The translations under genes were made by a program, and so were the position numbers. The notes under the pieces were generated by a model. The model ran no database searches. It saw only the letters and a program-made list of their open reading frames with translations, and was not told the DNA's origin. Source: Owenia fusiformis (lineage: Eukaryota > Annelida > Polychaeta > Sabellida > Oweniidae). From it: a stretch of 64,000 nucleotides of DNA. The stretch spans positions 31,495,151-31,559,150 of the forward strand of contig CAIIXF020000003.1 in NCBI GenBank assembly GCA_903813345.2. The letters are read 5' to 3'. Shown in pieces: positions 26,701 through 30,117 of this stretch; positions within the stretch are counted from its first letter, which is position 1; the number at the start of each line of letters is the position of its first letter.

Positions 26701-27237
26701 AAAATCAACTGCAATATTTCGTAATTTTAGTTATTACGCTAATTTAATGAGCGACCAAACTGACTCACAGATCAGTTTCTGAATTAATGTTATCATGATA
26801 ACTGTGTTTTATGTACATTTTGCAGTTTATAAAAATAATTTGATTCAATGACTCTCTTCGTGATCAATATACTACAACCTACCGATATCTTGTACACCTC
26901 TTCCAATTTAAAAAGCCACATTTGGCACTGTATCTACTCGCCCGTGAGCCAGATACTCGCACTGTGTATTGTTCCACACGTTGCCTTCGACTGGTACACC
27001 AGCCACTGTAATTTAAAGAAAACATCATTGACGTTCTAAGCAGCATCCATTTAATGGCATGGAAACTTAAAAACAAGTTGCTTCATGTCGCATTTTAGTC
27101 TAGATATCTTATATCCCTCTATATATATGATCTATATAAAATATAGTTTTATTTACACGATTGTAATAATCTTACCTTTCGACGACTTGAATATAAAGGC
27201 ATAGTGCAACAAATCCTGAAATGATAGAGATGTGCAT
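1602..27237 (-). CDS. secreted EMI/EGF multidomain protein gene (15 exons, last exon split by a Polinton)
   Basis: Fifteen GT-AG exons on the minus strand join in phase. Exon 1 is a signal peptide ([19 protein letters not shown]). Exons 2-3 form an EMI domain, opening with WCTSRR and closing with [11 protein letters not shown]. Exon 4 is a plain EGF. Exons 5-13 are nine phase-1 modules of calcium-binding EGF type (D-I-D-E-C, then C-x-N-T-x-G-S-Y-x-C). Exon 14 is a variant EGF starting ETNEC, and exon 15 begins with another EGF-like module. About 390 residues of unrecognised sequence follow, including an RRKRD furin-like site, then stop and poly(A) signal. Without the Polinton and one target duplication the coding length is 2964 bases (987 residues). 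EMI followed by EGF arrays is known from MEGF6 and similar extracellular proteins, so a matrix or cell-surface role is inferred; no orthologue is claimed. The 14.5-kb insert probably blocks or truncates this allele's product. Confidence 0.85.
2744..2749. repeat. Polinton target duplication, left copy
   Basis: GCTTTG lies directly outside the left terminal repeat and recurs at 17271-17276. Six bases is the usual Polinton target duplication length. Confidence 0.95.
2750..3057 (+). repeat. Polinton left terminal inverted repeat
   Basis: The repeat is 308 bp and reads as identical to the inverse of 16963-17270. It starts with a GC-rich stretch (GCCACGGGCCGCCACGGGCC), unusual in this AT-rich element. 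It also holds two internal tandem repeats: a unit ending GATGAGCAGGAGATA or GGAGATAAATTAATT, and two copies of a roughly 44-bp unit around GGGTGAGAGATAAGATRCGC. Confidence 0.95.
3058..3646. other. Polinton left intergenic stretch
   Basis: This is AT-rich sequence between the terminal repeat and the first small ORF. It holds one TTCTAGAA palindrome (3285-3292) and an A-run at about 3588-3604. No gene was recognised. Confidence 0.5.
3647..3913 (-). CDS. Polinton small accessory ORF
   Basis: The product is 88 residues, mainly helical by appearance, starting [16 protein letters not shown] and rich in I, L and N. I do not recognise a family. It lies between the left terminal repeat and the core genes, where Polintons often keep lineage-specific genes. 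It is read away from the polymerase, like its neighbour at 4144-4494. Its AT-rich base use matches the rest of the element. It may be chance. Confidence 0.4.
   Translation of the reverse strand: MSVLLPYLVIEIKKYLIKQTIIQKQVVLADSIEAFDEIVKHMFDDHRFTVNRLLTLRVYMDMIIQQYPFLQDELNDYHMNFLKNNNNM
4088..4097 (-). terminator. overlapping poly(A) signals
   Basis: AATAAATAAA on the minus strand lies about 47 bases after the stop of the ORF at 4144-4494. It fits that ORF's 3' end. Confidence 0.5.
4144..4494 (-). CDS. Polinton accessory ORF of unknown function
   Basis: The product is 116 residues, basic, with a lysine- and arginine-rich middle ([20 protein letters not shown]) and a hydrophobic stretch near the end ([15 protein letters not shown]). 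I recognise no family. Poly(A) signals just past the stop support it as a transcribed unit. It points left, in the same direction as the ORF at 3647-3913. Confidence 0.45.
   Translation of the reverse strand: MVSLGLLDFKMNKTIHIRCFNHIVNKHKIRDLSLSHQSILNEDSLKNLETLIKTTFEFGRRKWLAKNKFLASLKMQRPLGQIFENKINKVFVGTTFVVVYIETACDIFVKTAYLNR
4495..4950. other. Polinton divergent intergenic region
   Basis: This AT-rich stretch separates the leftward ORF at 4144-4494 from the rightward ORF at 4951. It probably holds both promoters; I see no clear motif apart from TATATAA directly before the ATG at 4951. Confidence 0.35.
4951..5334 (+). CDS. Polinton accessory ORF, acidic helical protein
   Basis: The product is 127 residues, acidic and apparently all helical (many heptad-like L/I/E/K stretches, e.g. 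[16 protein letters not shown]). The family is not recognised. It converges on the ORF at 5676-6017, and the gap holds poly(A) signals for both strands. Its plain ATG context and compact placement make it a likely gene. Small helical proteins of Polinton-like elements often meet host pathways, but no such role can be read here. Confidence 0.55.
   Translation: MDMDHSTDANMSFLNSENIEEKLVKELLSLQKDNIYIQAVSLVLSQQLSTLCESLSIHQKIELYYDDVCSEIQTDKNRTFDTYTIHLAFAAYENIVGDSFDEFVQKMIMILKLYEDKIKQEIITLAI
5335..5675. other. Polinton convergent 3' region with bidirectional poly(A) signals
   Basis: AATAAA on the plus strand (5497-5502) and its mirror TTTATT (5505-5510) sit 2 bases apart between two converging ORFs, so one short site could end both transcripts. 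A TA run lies at about 5570-5586. Confidence 0.55.
5676..6017 (-). CDS. PC4-like single-strand DNA-binding protein (candidate)
   Basis: The product is 113 residues. Residues about 10-55 ([20 protein letters not shown], then [23 protein letters not shown]) follow the layout of the PC4/Sub1 domain: strand, G-K-x-x-I-D-x-R-Y, a charged turn, then a final helix of the L-x-x-x-Q-F-x-x-I type. PC4 proteins bind single-stranded DNA and act in transcription and replication, which would suit a protein-primed replicon. The C-terminal half ([20 protein letters not shown]) is unassigned. The gene is divergent from the DNA polymerase and shares its promoter region. The family call rests on pattern alone. 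Confidence 0.4.
   Translation of the reverse strand: MNKDIKSIELTDKLRLVIVDGKFGKYIDMRYTTQNEKISHFFLSKYQFQQIMKINHFDPLDKRIDITDRCHVTCFENELCISKIIDGIQRDLTMTFDVYDRIQRCSYSFNTYL
6089..6095 (-). promoter_or_regulatory. possible TATA box of the PC4-like ORF
   Basis: TATATAT on the minus strand lies 72 bases before the ATG at 6017. The TTCnnGAA array at 6129-6145 lies just upstream of it. Confidence 0.35.
6129..6237. promoter_or_regulatory. heat-shock-element-like array (PC4-like side)
   Basis: The array at 6129-6145 reads TTC-TA-GAA-TT-TTC-TA-GA: three perfect alternating TTC/GAA pentamer units and a partial fourth, the consensus bound by trimeric HSF. Two further TTCTAGAA cores follow at 6176-6183 and 6230-6237. 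They lie between the PC4-like ORF and the polymerase. Confidence 0.55.
6610..6692 (+). promoter_or_regulatory. heat-shock-type promoter of the polymerase gene (HSE arrays plus TATA box)
   Basis: A TTCTAGAA core lies at 6610-6617. An array with three perfect units, TTC-TA-GAA-CT-TTC-CA-GAG, lies at 6647-6663, and TATAAAA follows at 6686-6692. The polymerase ATG is at 6747. Spacing of array to TATA (22 bp) and TATA to ATG (about 55 bp) is like a compact hsp promoter. Confidence 0.6.
6747..10574 (+). CDS. polB: Polinton protein-primed DNA polymerase B
   Basis: The product has 1275 residues. Three C2H2 zinc fingers lie in residues about 9-92, followed by an acidic linker. The 3'-5' exonuclease motifs are D-F-E-S (D465), N-L-K-N-Y-D (N607) and Y-x(7)-D (Y750). 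Between the first two lies a Cys/His-rich block (residues 560-592, with RDHDHVTG and HNACN) resembling the endonuclease VII family. The polymerase motifs are D-A-N-N-L-Y (D854), N-N-S-M-F-G (N1019) and D-T-D-S (1116-1119), as in protein-primed family B enzymes. It replicates the element's linear DNA from its ends. It is the largest gene here, read rightward from the heat-shock-like promoter. The start is the first ATG after the TATA box and is directly followed by the fingers. Confidence 0.95.
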   Translation: MATIKTTFNCDCGKIYKHKRGLMRHQRMEHGSQIQQHECDICQKVFNHKEHLQRHKRIHSDPNHACDVCGKLFHRRDRLNQHREMHNFQVGAGPGTSNDTERSLDNENNATEEPMQVDEVDATQEKTVNDNDQLECDFEEQAIQGTLIVKTIKAYGQSKFDPLYFFKRNEEKVKHLLSKQIKKLGSIKWYMSMQVQFKKQKKEETELAWPHFRGHCQTAIKKVDLDDAFKESVKKMYDAFISYQREGSSWILDYVIELKIHIVKWKPINGSSYIPTPLKLRAKHAIINVQNKDKKCFVYAVLSALHPQKHNDYRVNKYKPFMHELNMEGIKYPVKPDDITKFENNNDISVNLFGYEKEVFPIHITKKRTNKHVNLMLLSNKKRSHYCWIKDLNRLLYHTGPSGRKNYFCPYCLHGFTKAILLHKHIKYCQIHGPQKIELPSEKDKWLHFKQVEKQLKVPWIVYADFESVCDKIAGCQGNPQKSYTQKMTKHIPSGFCYKVVGPTEDLTKPAVVYTGQNVTDTFIEHMVKVQDDIDLWYKHKQKPLKMQPGDREKFENATHCHICKEVLGEDRVRDHDHVTGYFRGAAHNACNVNFRFRDRIPVVFHNLKNYDAHHIMQSIGQCQHNKLKVIPTNMERYISFSMGSMDFIDSFQFMSTSLDKLVGNLTNEGKEKFKHLMSEFKNEEELALLMRKGVFPYSWFDQTEKLSDSQLPPKCDFFNDLTGEELSDIDYAHANTVWNTFNMSTFKEYHDLYLMTDTLLLSDVFESFRDLAIEMYELDPAHFYTAPGLSWIAALKYTGVKLELFTDPDMHLFIESGIRGGISMISHRYAKANNEYLTDYDQTKPTSYITYIDANNLYGWAMSKPLPTHGFKWMDENAIASFNVDDISENSDDGYILEVDLEYPSELHDTHSDYPLAPESIQINENMTSPFCKRLLEELELGECKLKKLVPNLNDKTNYVLHYRNLQQYMKHGLVLKKIHRILTFKHSPWLKPYIDLNTQRRMLAKNAFEKDFFKLMNNSMFGKSCENLRNRRLIELIHKKARLQKLACKPSFYGFKIFNEDLAAVELRKIKLYLNRPIYCGFAILDLSKTLMYEYHYEHILPKYGDKSTLLFTDTDSLCYLIQTENIYKDMAENMDLYDTSDFPKDHMLYSTSNKKVIGKFKDETIGVCPSEFVGLKPKMYSLLVQNEAKKTAKGVNKAVIKNQITHDDYRNAVLNHELNIHSMKQIRSLNHELFTLEINKISLNPYDDKRFVLEDGITSLAHGHYKIKNKNI
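10700..11118 (+). repeat. minisatellite of TTCACAAATG / TTCACTAGTATTG units
   Basis: About 20 imperfect tandem units built from GTTCACAAATGTTCACTGAT (20 bp) and a 23-bp variant containing CTAGTATT fill the gap between the polymerase and the ATPase. An open frame runs through the last units into the ATPase, coding for repeated HKCSLMFT peptides. It is probably not translated. Confidence 0.9.
11219..12724 (+). CDS. Polinton packaging ATPase (FtsK/HerA type) with zinc fingers
   Basis: The product has 501 residues from the ATG at 11219. A C2H2-like finger ([21 protein letters not shown]) opens the protein. The Walker A motif GPTGSGKST is near residue 72 and Walker B (LVIFDD, residues 144-149) follows. 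A second Cys/His cluster ([17 protein letters not shown]) lies in the middle, then a charged helical C-terminal tail. The family packages DNA into Polinton capsids. The open frame extends 70 codons upstream into the minisatellite; I prefer the inner start because it lies directly before the zinc finger and the upstream part only translates repeats. The C-terminal extension after the ATPase core is long for the family. Confidence 0.9.
   Translation: MSKISSYSCECGKTFSHATSMYRHKRIDHALQKSIIKSPNIQHDMGIYSTIPTITSTKSKVLYHPFTMMVVGPTGSGKSTYIKELIDHADTRISPTPQRIIWCYSQWQPLYDIIKTINSNIEFMMGIPDELSNPDFLDVNQRNLVIFDDLMGDITKDTRIADLYTRGSHHRNLSVICLMQNLFPCGRESRTLSLNSHYIVLYKNPRDRQQISVLAHQMYPGKSHKLLDAYEKATHQPFSYLLVDLKQETPESMRLYNPSTTSNIMLQKPLSKQNLNRGIQSQQVESNGNIPNHVVSETPQLNAKDTIMYDMKNGTSPYSSHCGCDDMVSCDDCGLVFESIHDLQHHVKNWCQGHPTKKMKIETNAQTNKEEDDDLRSNETFVYLKNMARNDNEKDYDHKVKEYIDRGSNEKEAIEKAEKKLVQKDKEIFMKHYKKVLKQVIGLADNALHRNIIDEVNDMLMRGVSRDLAIRKILVKNEHKFNELFIDTDEEDNSNEELTDQ
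12745..12752 (+). promoter_or_regulatory. TTCTAGAA core before the integrase
   Basis: The same palindrome as in the polymerase promoter lies about 80 bases before the integrase ATG. A TATA-rich run (about 12762-12780) sits between them. Confidence 0.4.
12832..13929 (+). CDS. Polinton retroviral-type integrase with chromodomain
   Basis: The product has 365 residues. The rve core carries the acidic triad in WDADLMD (D79), [10 protein letters not shown] (D140) and [11 protein letters not shown] (E174). A C-terminal chromodomain (about residues 321-365: [24 protein letters not shown]) may read chromatin marks at the target. This enzyme integrates the element and makes the 6-bp target duplication seen here. 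AATAAA follows at 13950-13955. Gene order and size match animal Polintons. Confidence 0.95.
   Translation: MSWKEYVKKNYYDTSKPASFSGPKKLQRTLQKVGFDVSYYQVKKWLDSQEAYSLQRPYRRRFRRNKVYVSYIDQQWDADLMDVSNMSSENDGIRFILVVIDIMSRFAFVRPLKNKTGQAVAVAFDDIFKEGRVPDVTRSDAGQEFRAKRVQTLLRRWGVRHFVTRNTPKANYSERFIKTLKTKIMRYITYKQNLRYIDNLQDFVKSYNATWHRGIKMIPKNVSKDDELNIWWRMYYPKSIIKSQTKSKQIFKFPIEAQVRITQARHVFTREYDQHWTGEIFKIAARFIRQGLPLYRLKDFEGEEIKGTFYQPELQRVHIDEDNLYKIEKVLKQRTKQGQKEYLVHWKYWPKKFDSWVKATDIKAL
14030..14260 (+). CDS. Polinton small membrane protein (candidate)
   Basis: The product has 76 residues: a hydrophobic N-terminus with signal-anchor look ([14 protein letters not shown]), a Ser/Thr/Ile linker, and a second hydrophobic segment ([11 protein letters not shown]) followed by a basic tail. 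The family is unknown. It lies between the integrase and the capsid genes, so a virion or membrane role is possible but unsupported. Confidence 0.4.
   Translation: MKYQSVRFYCILVYIFKVLLAEENTTSLARISASTPSNILTIEEISISNLAIGSTSVSFMILMFYYLKKRSMRIII
14335..14751 (+). CDS. Polinton penton-like minor capsid protein
   Basis: The product has 138 residues. The opening [20 protein letters not shown], then [25 protein letters not shown], follows the typical start of Polinton minor capsid (single jelly-roll penton) proteins: Y-P-x-N-T, F-x-x-K-L-P, G-x-W-x-x-G-L. It is short for the family. Its stop overlaps the next start in an ATGA junction, so the two are tightly coupled. It precedes the core-like and major capsid genes, as expected of a virion gene block. 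Confidence 0.6.
   Translation: MDKDIYFYLSSTDSTNIYPNNTASEFTVKLPRYFYLKGKWKIGLVDIQLPPLDSNDALLYLDVFCDLCIESVVDGNVQPILRRIPKDYSWLSFNQVLYKDVGNWEFDRIHVYIRGNGNTLVSFKDKPLTCTLHLKQVS
14748..15104 (+). CDS. Polinton basic core-like protein
   Basis: The product has 118 residues from the ATG that overlaps the stop of the penton-like gene. The first 50 residues are mixed ([19 protein letters not shown]). Then comes a repeated acidic/serine stretch ([12 protein letters not shown]) and a very basic tail of Lys, Arg and Ser ([12 protein letters not shown] and similar). Basic tails of this kind occur in adenovirus-like core and pVI/pX proteins, and comparable proteins are reported beside the capsid genes of Polinton relatives. 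A DNA-condensing or capsid-cement role is inferred from charge and position only. Confidence 0.5.
   Translation: MKLVPYVDRPEHWLKLIRAGRQNRLKVSQTGRGWISEDDIKDEPKQIISPMQAVVERAKATLKRQHSNESHESNESRDTIRKKKRVYKSKRNSKSSVNKKSPKEYKRRSTKTSQKRKK
15126..16472 (+). CDS. Polinton major capsid protein (double jelly-roll)
   Basis: The product has 448 residues. The start, with [12 protein letters not shown], then [19 protein letters not shown] and YIDL-like [13 protein letters not shown], is the recognisable opening of Polinton major capsid proteins. The ending ([20 protein letters not shown]) is also typical. The family builds icosahedral capsids from hexon-like trimers. The gene starts 21 bases after the core-like gene and ends 1 base before the protease start. 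The length is normal. Confidence 0.92.
   Translation: MAYKLMNSADVMNGKLQLFNTPPTESSVVRRNYVEYRPINPIDSESPIEFILPNNTSQFIDLQNVKLSVKAQVLKADNSLPKYVDLTDYDSYGPINNWIHSLWSEVEISLQQNNMASSVLNYPYKSMLKTLLTSSKGKLESEGTACLFYMDSGIYPPNGMDATKPLGQGSNNMGLTQRFVKTQGGKVVDMECKFHEDIFSINKYLINGVEVKIKLNHTKNSFRLMTDSNEQYKVKLLDVHLEVPMITVSNGILQAYNTELQERNAVYTYDRNEMKVLSLPSNIYSFNQDDLFQGRVPTRLYCVIVKNAAYQGNYKLNPYNFIHANTSYVEISVDNVPTPFRAFQPKFGSNDSQDKYVHEFTQLFSDLEHNDGLNISIDDFKSGFCIFKFDIGYKDTYSNGEILPLFKKGNVKLDIHFSEATPESLNIILMATFPGKFEVDASRNIIQY
16474..16920 (+). CDS. Polinton adenain-like cysteine protease
   Basis: The product has 148 residues from the ATG two bases after the capsid stop; a longer in-frame start at 16435 would overlap the capsid gene. 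The catalytic layout of the adenovirus protease family is visible: H in GQHWVCYY, the acidic site in EFFDPLG, and Q/C in [15 protein letters not shown]. Such proteases mature capsid proteins. AATAAA follows at 16933-16938. The size is normal for Polinton proteases. Confidence 0.92.
   Translation: MNSQDISFILSNHPDTKHRFLGVFASDQLPSIIMDKKCFIANTRPHYEMGQHWVCYYRDSQIEFFDPLGHTETFYGLKEYGDAMFVNPIRVQGLNSSNCGQYCIMYILLRTLGYSLDEIVNTFSVSNNMDFVVESIISILKMLILHQL
16963..17270 (-). repeat. Polinton right terminal inverted repeat
   Basis: This is the inverse of 2750-3057, with no difference found by reading. It ends TATATCTACT directly before the second GCTTTG. Confidence 0.95.
17271..17465 (-). CDS. EMI/EGF gene, 5' part of exon 15
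   Basis: The exon starts after CTACAG. It codes for an EGF-like module ([15 protein letters not shown], with [13 protein letters not shown]) and a linker ending SGSIQVQAK. The first six bases inside the exon boundary with the element are the target duplication (17271-17276). Phase 1 at the acceptor fits exon 14. Confidence 0.85.
18049..18131. repeat. short hairpin repeat
   Basis: Arms around ATAGACC and AGAGCAGGGCTACTA pair with TAGTAGCCCTGCTCT and GGTCTAT across a 35-base loop. It is a hairpin MITE-like piece in intron 14 of the EMI/EGF gene. Confidence 0.6.
18207..18673. mobile_element. foldback/MITE-like element in intron 14
   Basis: Two arms of about 190 bp (18207-18395 and 18485-18673) are inverted copies, starting CAGCTGAATAA and including CGATCAGYGGCTTACTTTTG and CGAGTGAATGTTTTTTC. 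No coding sequence is present and no clear target duplication was found. Confidence 0.75.
18810..18950 (-). CDS. EMI/EGF gene exon 14
   Basis: This 141-bp exon has phase 1 at both ends and codes for a variant EGF module ([25 protein letters not shown]). Confidence 0.85.
19130..19390. repeat. dispersed intronic repeat copy
   Basis: This copy shares GGGACCAAAAC, ATAAGAAAAATAAAC and AAGCCATAATCTAACGT-like blocks with 21300-21510 and 24190-24300. Confidence 0.5.
19766..19888 (-). CDS. EMI/EGF gene exon 13
   Basis: This 123-bp exon codes for a calcium-binding EGF module ([27 protein letters not shown]). Confidence 0.85.
19957..20170. repeat. old fragment of the TAA/TTA-flanked 800-bp element
   Basis: It is a diverged match to the first 200 bases of the elements at 24755 and 60400 (TATCACACTAAACTAGTTCT, ATCTGGCTGTGGTC). 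Confidence 0.6.
20190..20312 (-). CDS. EMI/EGF gene exon 12
   Basis: This 123-bp exon codes for a calcium-binding EGF module ([25 protein letters not shown]). Confidence 0.85.
20533..20667 (-). CDS. EMI/EGF gene exon 11
   Basis: This 135-bp exon is the longest of the calcium-binding EGF modules ([28 protein letters not shown]). Confidence 0.85.
21015..21131 (-). CDS. EMI/EGF gene exon 10
   Basis: This 117-bp exon codes for a calcium-binding EGF module in which the usual DIDEC is DEDEC ([23 protein letters not shown]). Confidence 0.83.
21290..21672. repeat. dispersed intronic repeat copy
   Basis: This is the longest local copy of the family also seen at 1-165, 19130-19390 and 24175-24310. 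Its end part aligns with 1-165. Confidence 0.5.
21739..22064. repeat. tandem repeat, about 140-bp unit
   Basis: The blocks CACAATAATTC, GTCATCAG and GTTTCGATCCCTATTTCT, plus GTGCCAAGTGAAAA, recur three times in order, giving a little over two units in intron 9. Confidence 0.8.
22098..22220 (-). CDS. EMI/EGF gene exon 9
   Basis: This 123-bp exon codes for a calcium-binding EGF module ([25 protein letters not shown]). Confidence 0.85.
22494..22610 (-). CDS. EMI/EGF gene exon 8
   Basis: This 117-bp exon codes for a calcium-binding EGF module ([25 protein letters not shown]). Confidence 0.87.
22778..23100. mobile_element. mariner-like MITE
   Basis: The 323-bp element has inverted ends YAGGGTGTTMAAAAACGCAAC and is flanked by TA on both sides (22776-22777, 23101-23102). 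It has no coding sequence and lies in intron 7. Confidence 0.8.
23441..23563 (-). CDS. EMI/EGF gene exon 7
   Basis: This 123-bp exon codes for a calcium-binding EGF module ([25 protein letters not shown]). Confidence 0.85.
24175..24310. repeat. dispersed intronic repeat copy
   Basis: This is a short copy sharing GGAAAGGACCAAAAC and AATAAACCAGTCATA with the copies at 19130 and 21290. Confidence 0.45.
24323..24448 (-). CDS. EMI/EGF gene exon 6
   Basis: This 126-bp exon codes for a calcium-binding EGF module ([25 protein letters not shown]). Confidence 0.87.
   Translation of the reverse strand: MSMSVTMEMVDVLKHVQTQSEATHALAKQGIAFPPPTGAVV
24755..25525 (+). mobile_element. TAA-flanked non-autonomous DNA element, copy A (Harbinger-like)
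   Basis: The 771-bp element has ends CCCCCCTATCACACCAAACT and its inverse CTAGTTTGGTGTGATAGTAGGG. TAA flanks both sides (24752-24754, 25526-25528); a 3-bp TWA duplication is the mark of PIF/Harbinger elements. Inside is a perfect 24-bp palindrome centred on ATCGAT (24973-24996) and a long quasi-periodic run of GTTC/CGTTC words. Copies B (60400) and C (47599) are close relatives. Confidence 0.8.
25828..25944 (-). CDS. EMI/EGF gene exon 5
   Basis: This 117-bp exon codes for the first calcium-binding EGF module ([25 protein letters not shown]). Confidence 0.87.
   Translation of the reverse strand: MLMSAHLEMVDVLIRALTLLAVTDVLVERVMPLMERPV
26300..26398 (-). CDS. EMI/EGF gene exon 4
   Basis: This 99-bp exon codes for a plain EGF module ([22 protein letters not shown]) right after the EMI domain, without the calcium-binding motif. 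Confidence 0.85.
26569..26666 (-). CDS. EMI/EGF gene exon 3 (end of EMI domain)
   Basis: This 98-bp exon starts in phase 2 and ends in phase 1. It codes for [20 protein letters not shown] and the closing [10 protein letters not shown] of the EMI fold. Confidence 0.83.
26883..27005 (-). CDS. EMI/EGF gene exon 2 (start of EMI domain)
   Basis: This 123-bp exon codes for [17 protein letters not shown] and a second half with [14 protein letters not shown], the first half of the EMI fold. Confidence 0.83.
27176..27237 (-). CDS. EMI/EGF gene exon 1 (signal peptide)
   Basis: This 62-bp coding part starts at the ATG at 27237. It codes for a typical signal peptide ([20 protein letters not shown]) and ends at a good GTAAGA donor. 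Phase 2 fits exon 2. Confidence 0.8.
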
Positions 27238-28495
27238 CGCGCACAGTTATAGCGTTCATATGTCAAACAATTTCAAACGCTGCGATTTAAACATGATCAA
27301 AACAGGTGGTTAAACAGTAAACACTAAACACGGATAAAATGAAAGTAAAATCATAGAGCTGCATTGTGGACTATAATTGATGCATTGTGTCGTTCTTAGA
27401 ATATTTGAATATTTTTATCTATTTTTTGTTTGCTTCGTGGAAACAGAAGTGAACCAATAGACAGAACGACACACGCTAAATAATCACAGTCGTAAACATA
27501 TATAAGTAACTATTTATACATATTTTTATGAAATGCACTTTTGTAACGTCTGAATAATGCAACAAGTAATCAAAAATATAATACGTTTCTAACATTTATA
27601 GAACATTCTAATTACTGACGTTCACATTCCGAATGAATAAACTGAAAAATGTAACACACACTATGATTTTTATTAAAAAGATTGTTGGGCTAATATTTTT
27701 AAATCTTTTCAAATTGTGTCTGACACCCTTCAGATCTAATTTGATCGCAGCTCTGTCCATATACATTTAAGTCTTATCATTCTGCAAATCTACCCATTGA
27801 ATAAAAAAATTCTAAGAAACTATGATTTAACGTGATTGTTAAGCTTGCGTTTGACATATAGATTGAAACTATGATTAAACGTGCTTGTTAAGCTTGCGTT
27901 TGACATATAGATTGCAAATATGATAGATGATATGATAGATGACATTGTGATCTCAAAAATGTCAAAACCCTAATTTCTCATGAGTTTGCTACTTCCTTGG
28001 GTGATTTGGGTCGATTATTTTTTCGGAACATCAACATCTTTTGCGAGTGATGGATGTGATAATGTCACTCATTCTAGTCGAAAATCATTTTATTTTCCAA
28101 GAGGTCAAGTTAATGATCTTATTCAGGGCGTTGAATTAGTATTGCTAATTTTGCTATATCTTTTGTTCTCTTTAGTCCATGGTATGACTCCCAAATATGA
28201 AGAACCCGTAGCACACGATAGTGCAGCAACATTTGACAGCTGCATTTGAACCAATATTTAAGGAGGCGTATATGTGTTCTTCTGTTTTCAATACTGTTCG
28301 CTGAAAAATCTTCCGGCTTTCGGGTCGAAAATGTCTTTCATCACAAGGGGTAAAAAACGTTAATATTTTGATTCGAACTTTTATACTTTTTATAATGAAC
28401 AGGCCGTTATTCTGAGCACTTGGACTGGACAAACAATAAGATTATCATAAGGTAAAAATTTACGATAATTTTAATGTAAATGTCGGATTTTAGTG
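27238..28495. other. 5' flank of the EMI/EGF gene
   Basis: No gene was recognised. A roughly 52-bp unit containing TGTTAAGCTTGCGTTTGACA is tandemly doubled at about 27835-27915. The promoter should lie here but no clear TATA box was identified. Confidence 0.4.
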
Positions 28496-28537
28496 TACCA
28501 GGTCGTTCAATAAGTTCTCGGGAAAATGCTCTCATTA

Positions 28538-29730
28538 TGTCCCCACCACATAGTGTGGGGCCATATTGTCGGCCTAGGTGCGTCCGTCTGTCCGTCTGTC
28601 TGTCCGTCTGTCTGTCTGTCTGTCCGTCTGTCTGTCCGTCTGTCCGTCCGTACGTCCGGCAGTTTTCTCCAAAACCGCTACAGGTATCACCTTCAAATTT
28701 TCAGGGATAACTTAGGAGTGCATACAGATGTGGATGAAAAAAAATTAACTCGATACCTACTTTCTGTCGGCCATTTTGAAGTCAAATGCTAAAATCCTTG
28801 TCTGCAAACTTTAAGAAAAACGGCTTCACAGTTGCTTTTAAAACTTTAACATCTTGTTCAGCTCACTTCATTCTAGATCTGATGAGGTTTTGGACCTGTT
28901 AGCTCAGTCATGTCAGTCATTTTGAATGTTTTAAGAAAAGTTAGCGCACGATAATACTTTGTGTCATATTGAATGGTGTTTTTCAGTTTTCATACTTTAA
29001 CTTTTTAGTAGCTTTATAAATAATTTCAGGTGTACTTTGTTGTAAAAGCTTATGTTATTGTTAACAGTAGTTATATGTGATAATTTTGTAAAAAGATTTC
29101 AGCAAAAACTCATAATCACTTTTTTATTGTCGGCCATTTTGGATTTTTCCGTCCTAAAATCTTGTCTTTAAAGTCTTGTCTACGCGTTTTCAGGTGAACC
29201 GTTTGGTAGATCAATTTCACATTTTCAGGGATGATTCTTAGTATGAAAATCTAGAACTGATTAGTTTTTGGGCATTCTGGATAAATGTCAAGACAGCCAT
29301 TTTGAATTTTTTGTCCTAAAATCTCGTCTGTAAAGTCTTGTCTACACATTTCCAGGTGAACAGTTTGGTAGATCAATTTCAAATTTTCAGGGATGATTCT
29401 TAGTATGAAAATCTAGAACAGATTAGTTTTTGGCATTCTGAATAAATGTCAAGGCAGCCATTTTGGATTTTCTGTCCTCAAATCTTGTCTGTAAAGTCTT
29501 GTTTACATGTTTTCTGGTTAACTGTGTGACGGATCAATTTCAAATTTTCAGGGGTGGTTCTTAGTATGGAAATCTAGAACGGACTAATTTTTTGGCATTC
29601 TTGGTAAATTTTAAGGTGGCCATTTTGGATTCTCCGTCCTCAAATTGTGTCGGTAAAGTCTCGTCTACTCATCTTTAGGATAACCATTTGACAGGATCAC
29701 CCATAGGTGGGGACATGTTGTACACATTTG
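28538..29730 (+). mobile_element. TGTCCCCACC-ended repetitive element
   Basis: The left end reads ATGTCCCCACCACA and the right end AGGTGGGGACATG. Next to the left end lies a TCTG/TCCG microsatellite (about 28580-28650). The right half contains about four tandem units of roughly 175-190 bp, with GGCCATTTTGGATT, AAATCTTGTCTGTAAAGTC and TTCAGGGATGATTCTTAGTATG. No coding sequence was seen. I associate this arrangement with molluscan genomes. Confidence 0.65.
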
Positions 29731-29940
29731 TGTTCTTGTTTAAAGGATTCTTGATATTTTCCCATAAAATTTTCACACAATGTGCAAAAAATACTTTCTG
29801 ATTGATTCTTAAAATATCAGCATCTCTAATTTGATTGGTCAAAAAAAGGTTATAATGGTTATCACGAACATTTCCGAAATCGTTCTAGTCAATGCTGTAC
29901 CAGTGGACCAGAAAATCAACAAAGAGTAATCCTATGGTAA

Positions 29941-30080
29941 TGCCTTGGTCACATTTGCTCCGATTTTCACTACGGCGCCCGGCCGGTTGAGTATTTTGTT
30001 CAAAATTGAATGCAATGTTGAGCAAAACAATCAATCGGCCGGGCGCCGGCCGATGGATCGGAGCAAATGTTACCCAGGCA
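29941..30080. mobile_element. small MITE with GCCTKGGTCACATTT ends
   Basis: The 140-bp element has inverted ends TGCCTTGGTCACATTTGCTC and its inverse, and a GC-rich GGCGCCCGGCCGG block in each arm. A second copy starts at 41082. Confidence 0.7.
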
Positions 30081-30117
30081 TAAGTCGACTAAAACTTAAA
30101 TAACCATTCAGCCAAAC

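Noticed and set aside
27980-28249. 89-codon plus-strand ORF with a hydrophobic segment
   Set aside because: It has no family resemblance, no clear splice or poly(A) context, and overlaps no conserved feature; chance is likely.
28480-28792. Cys/Ser/Val-rich ORFs
   Set aside because: They translate the TCTG/TCCG microsatellite.
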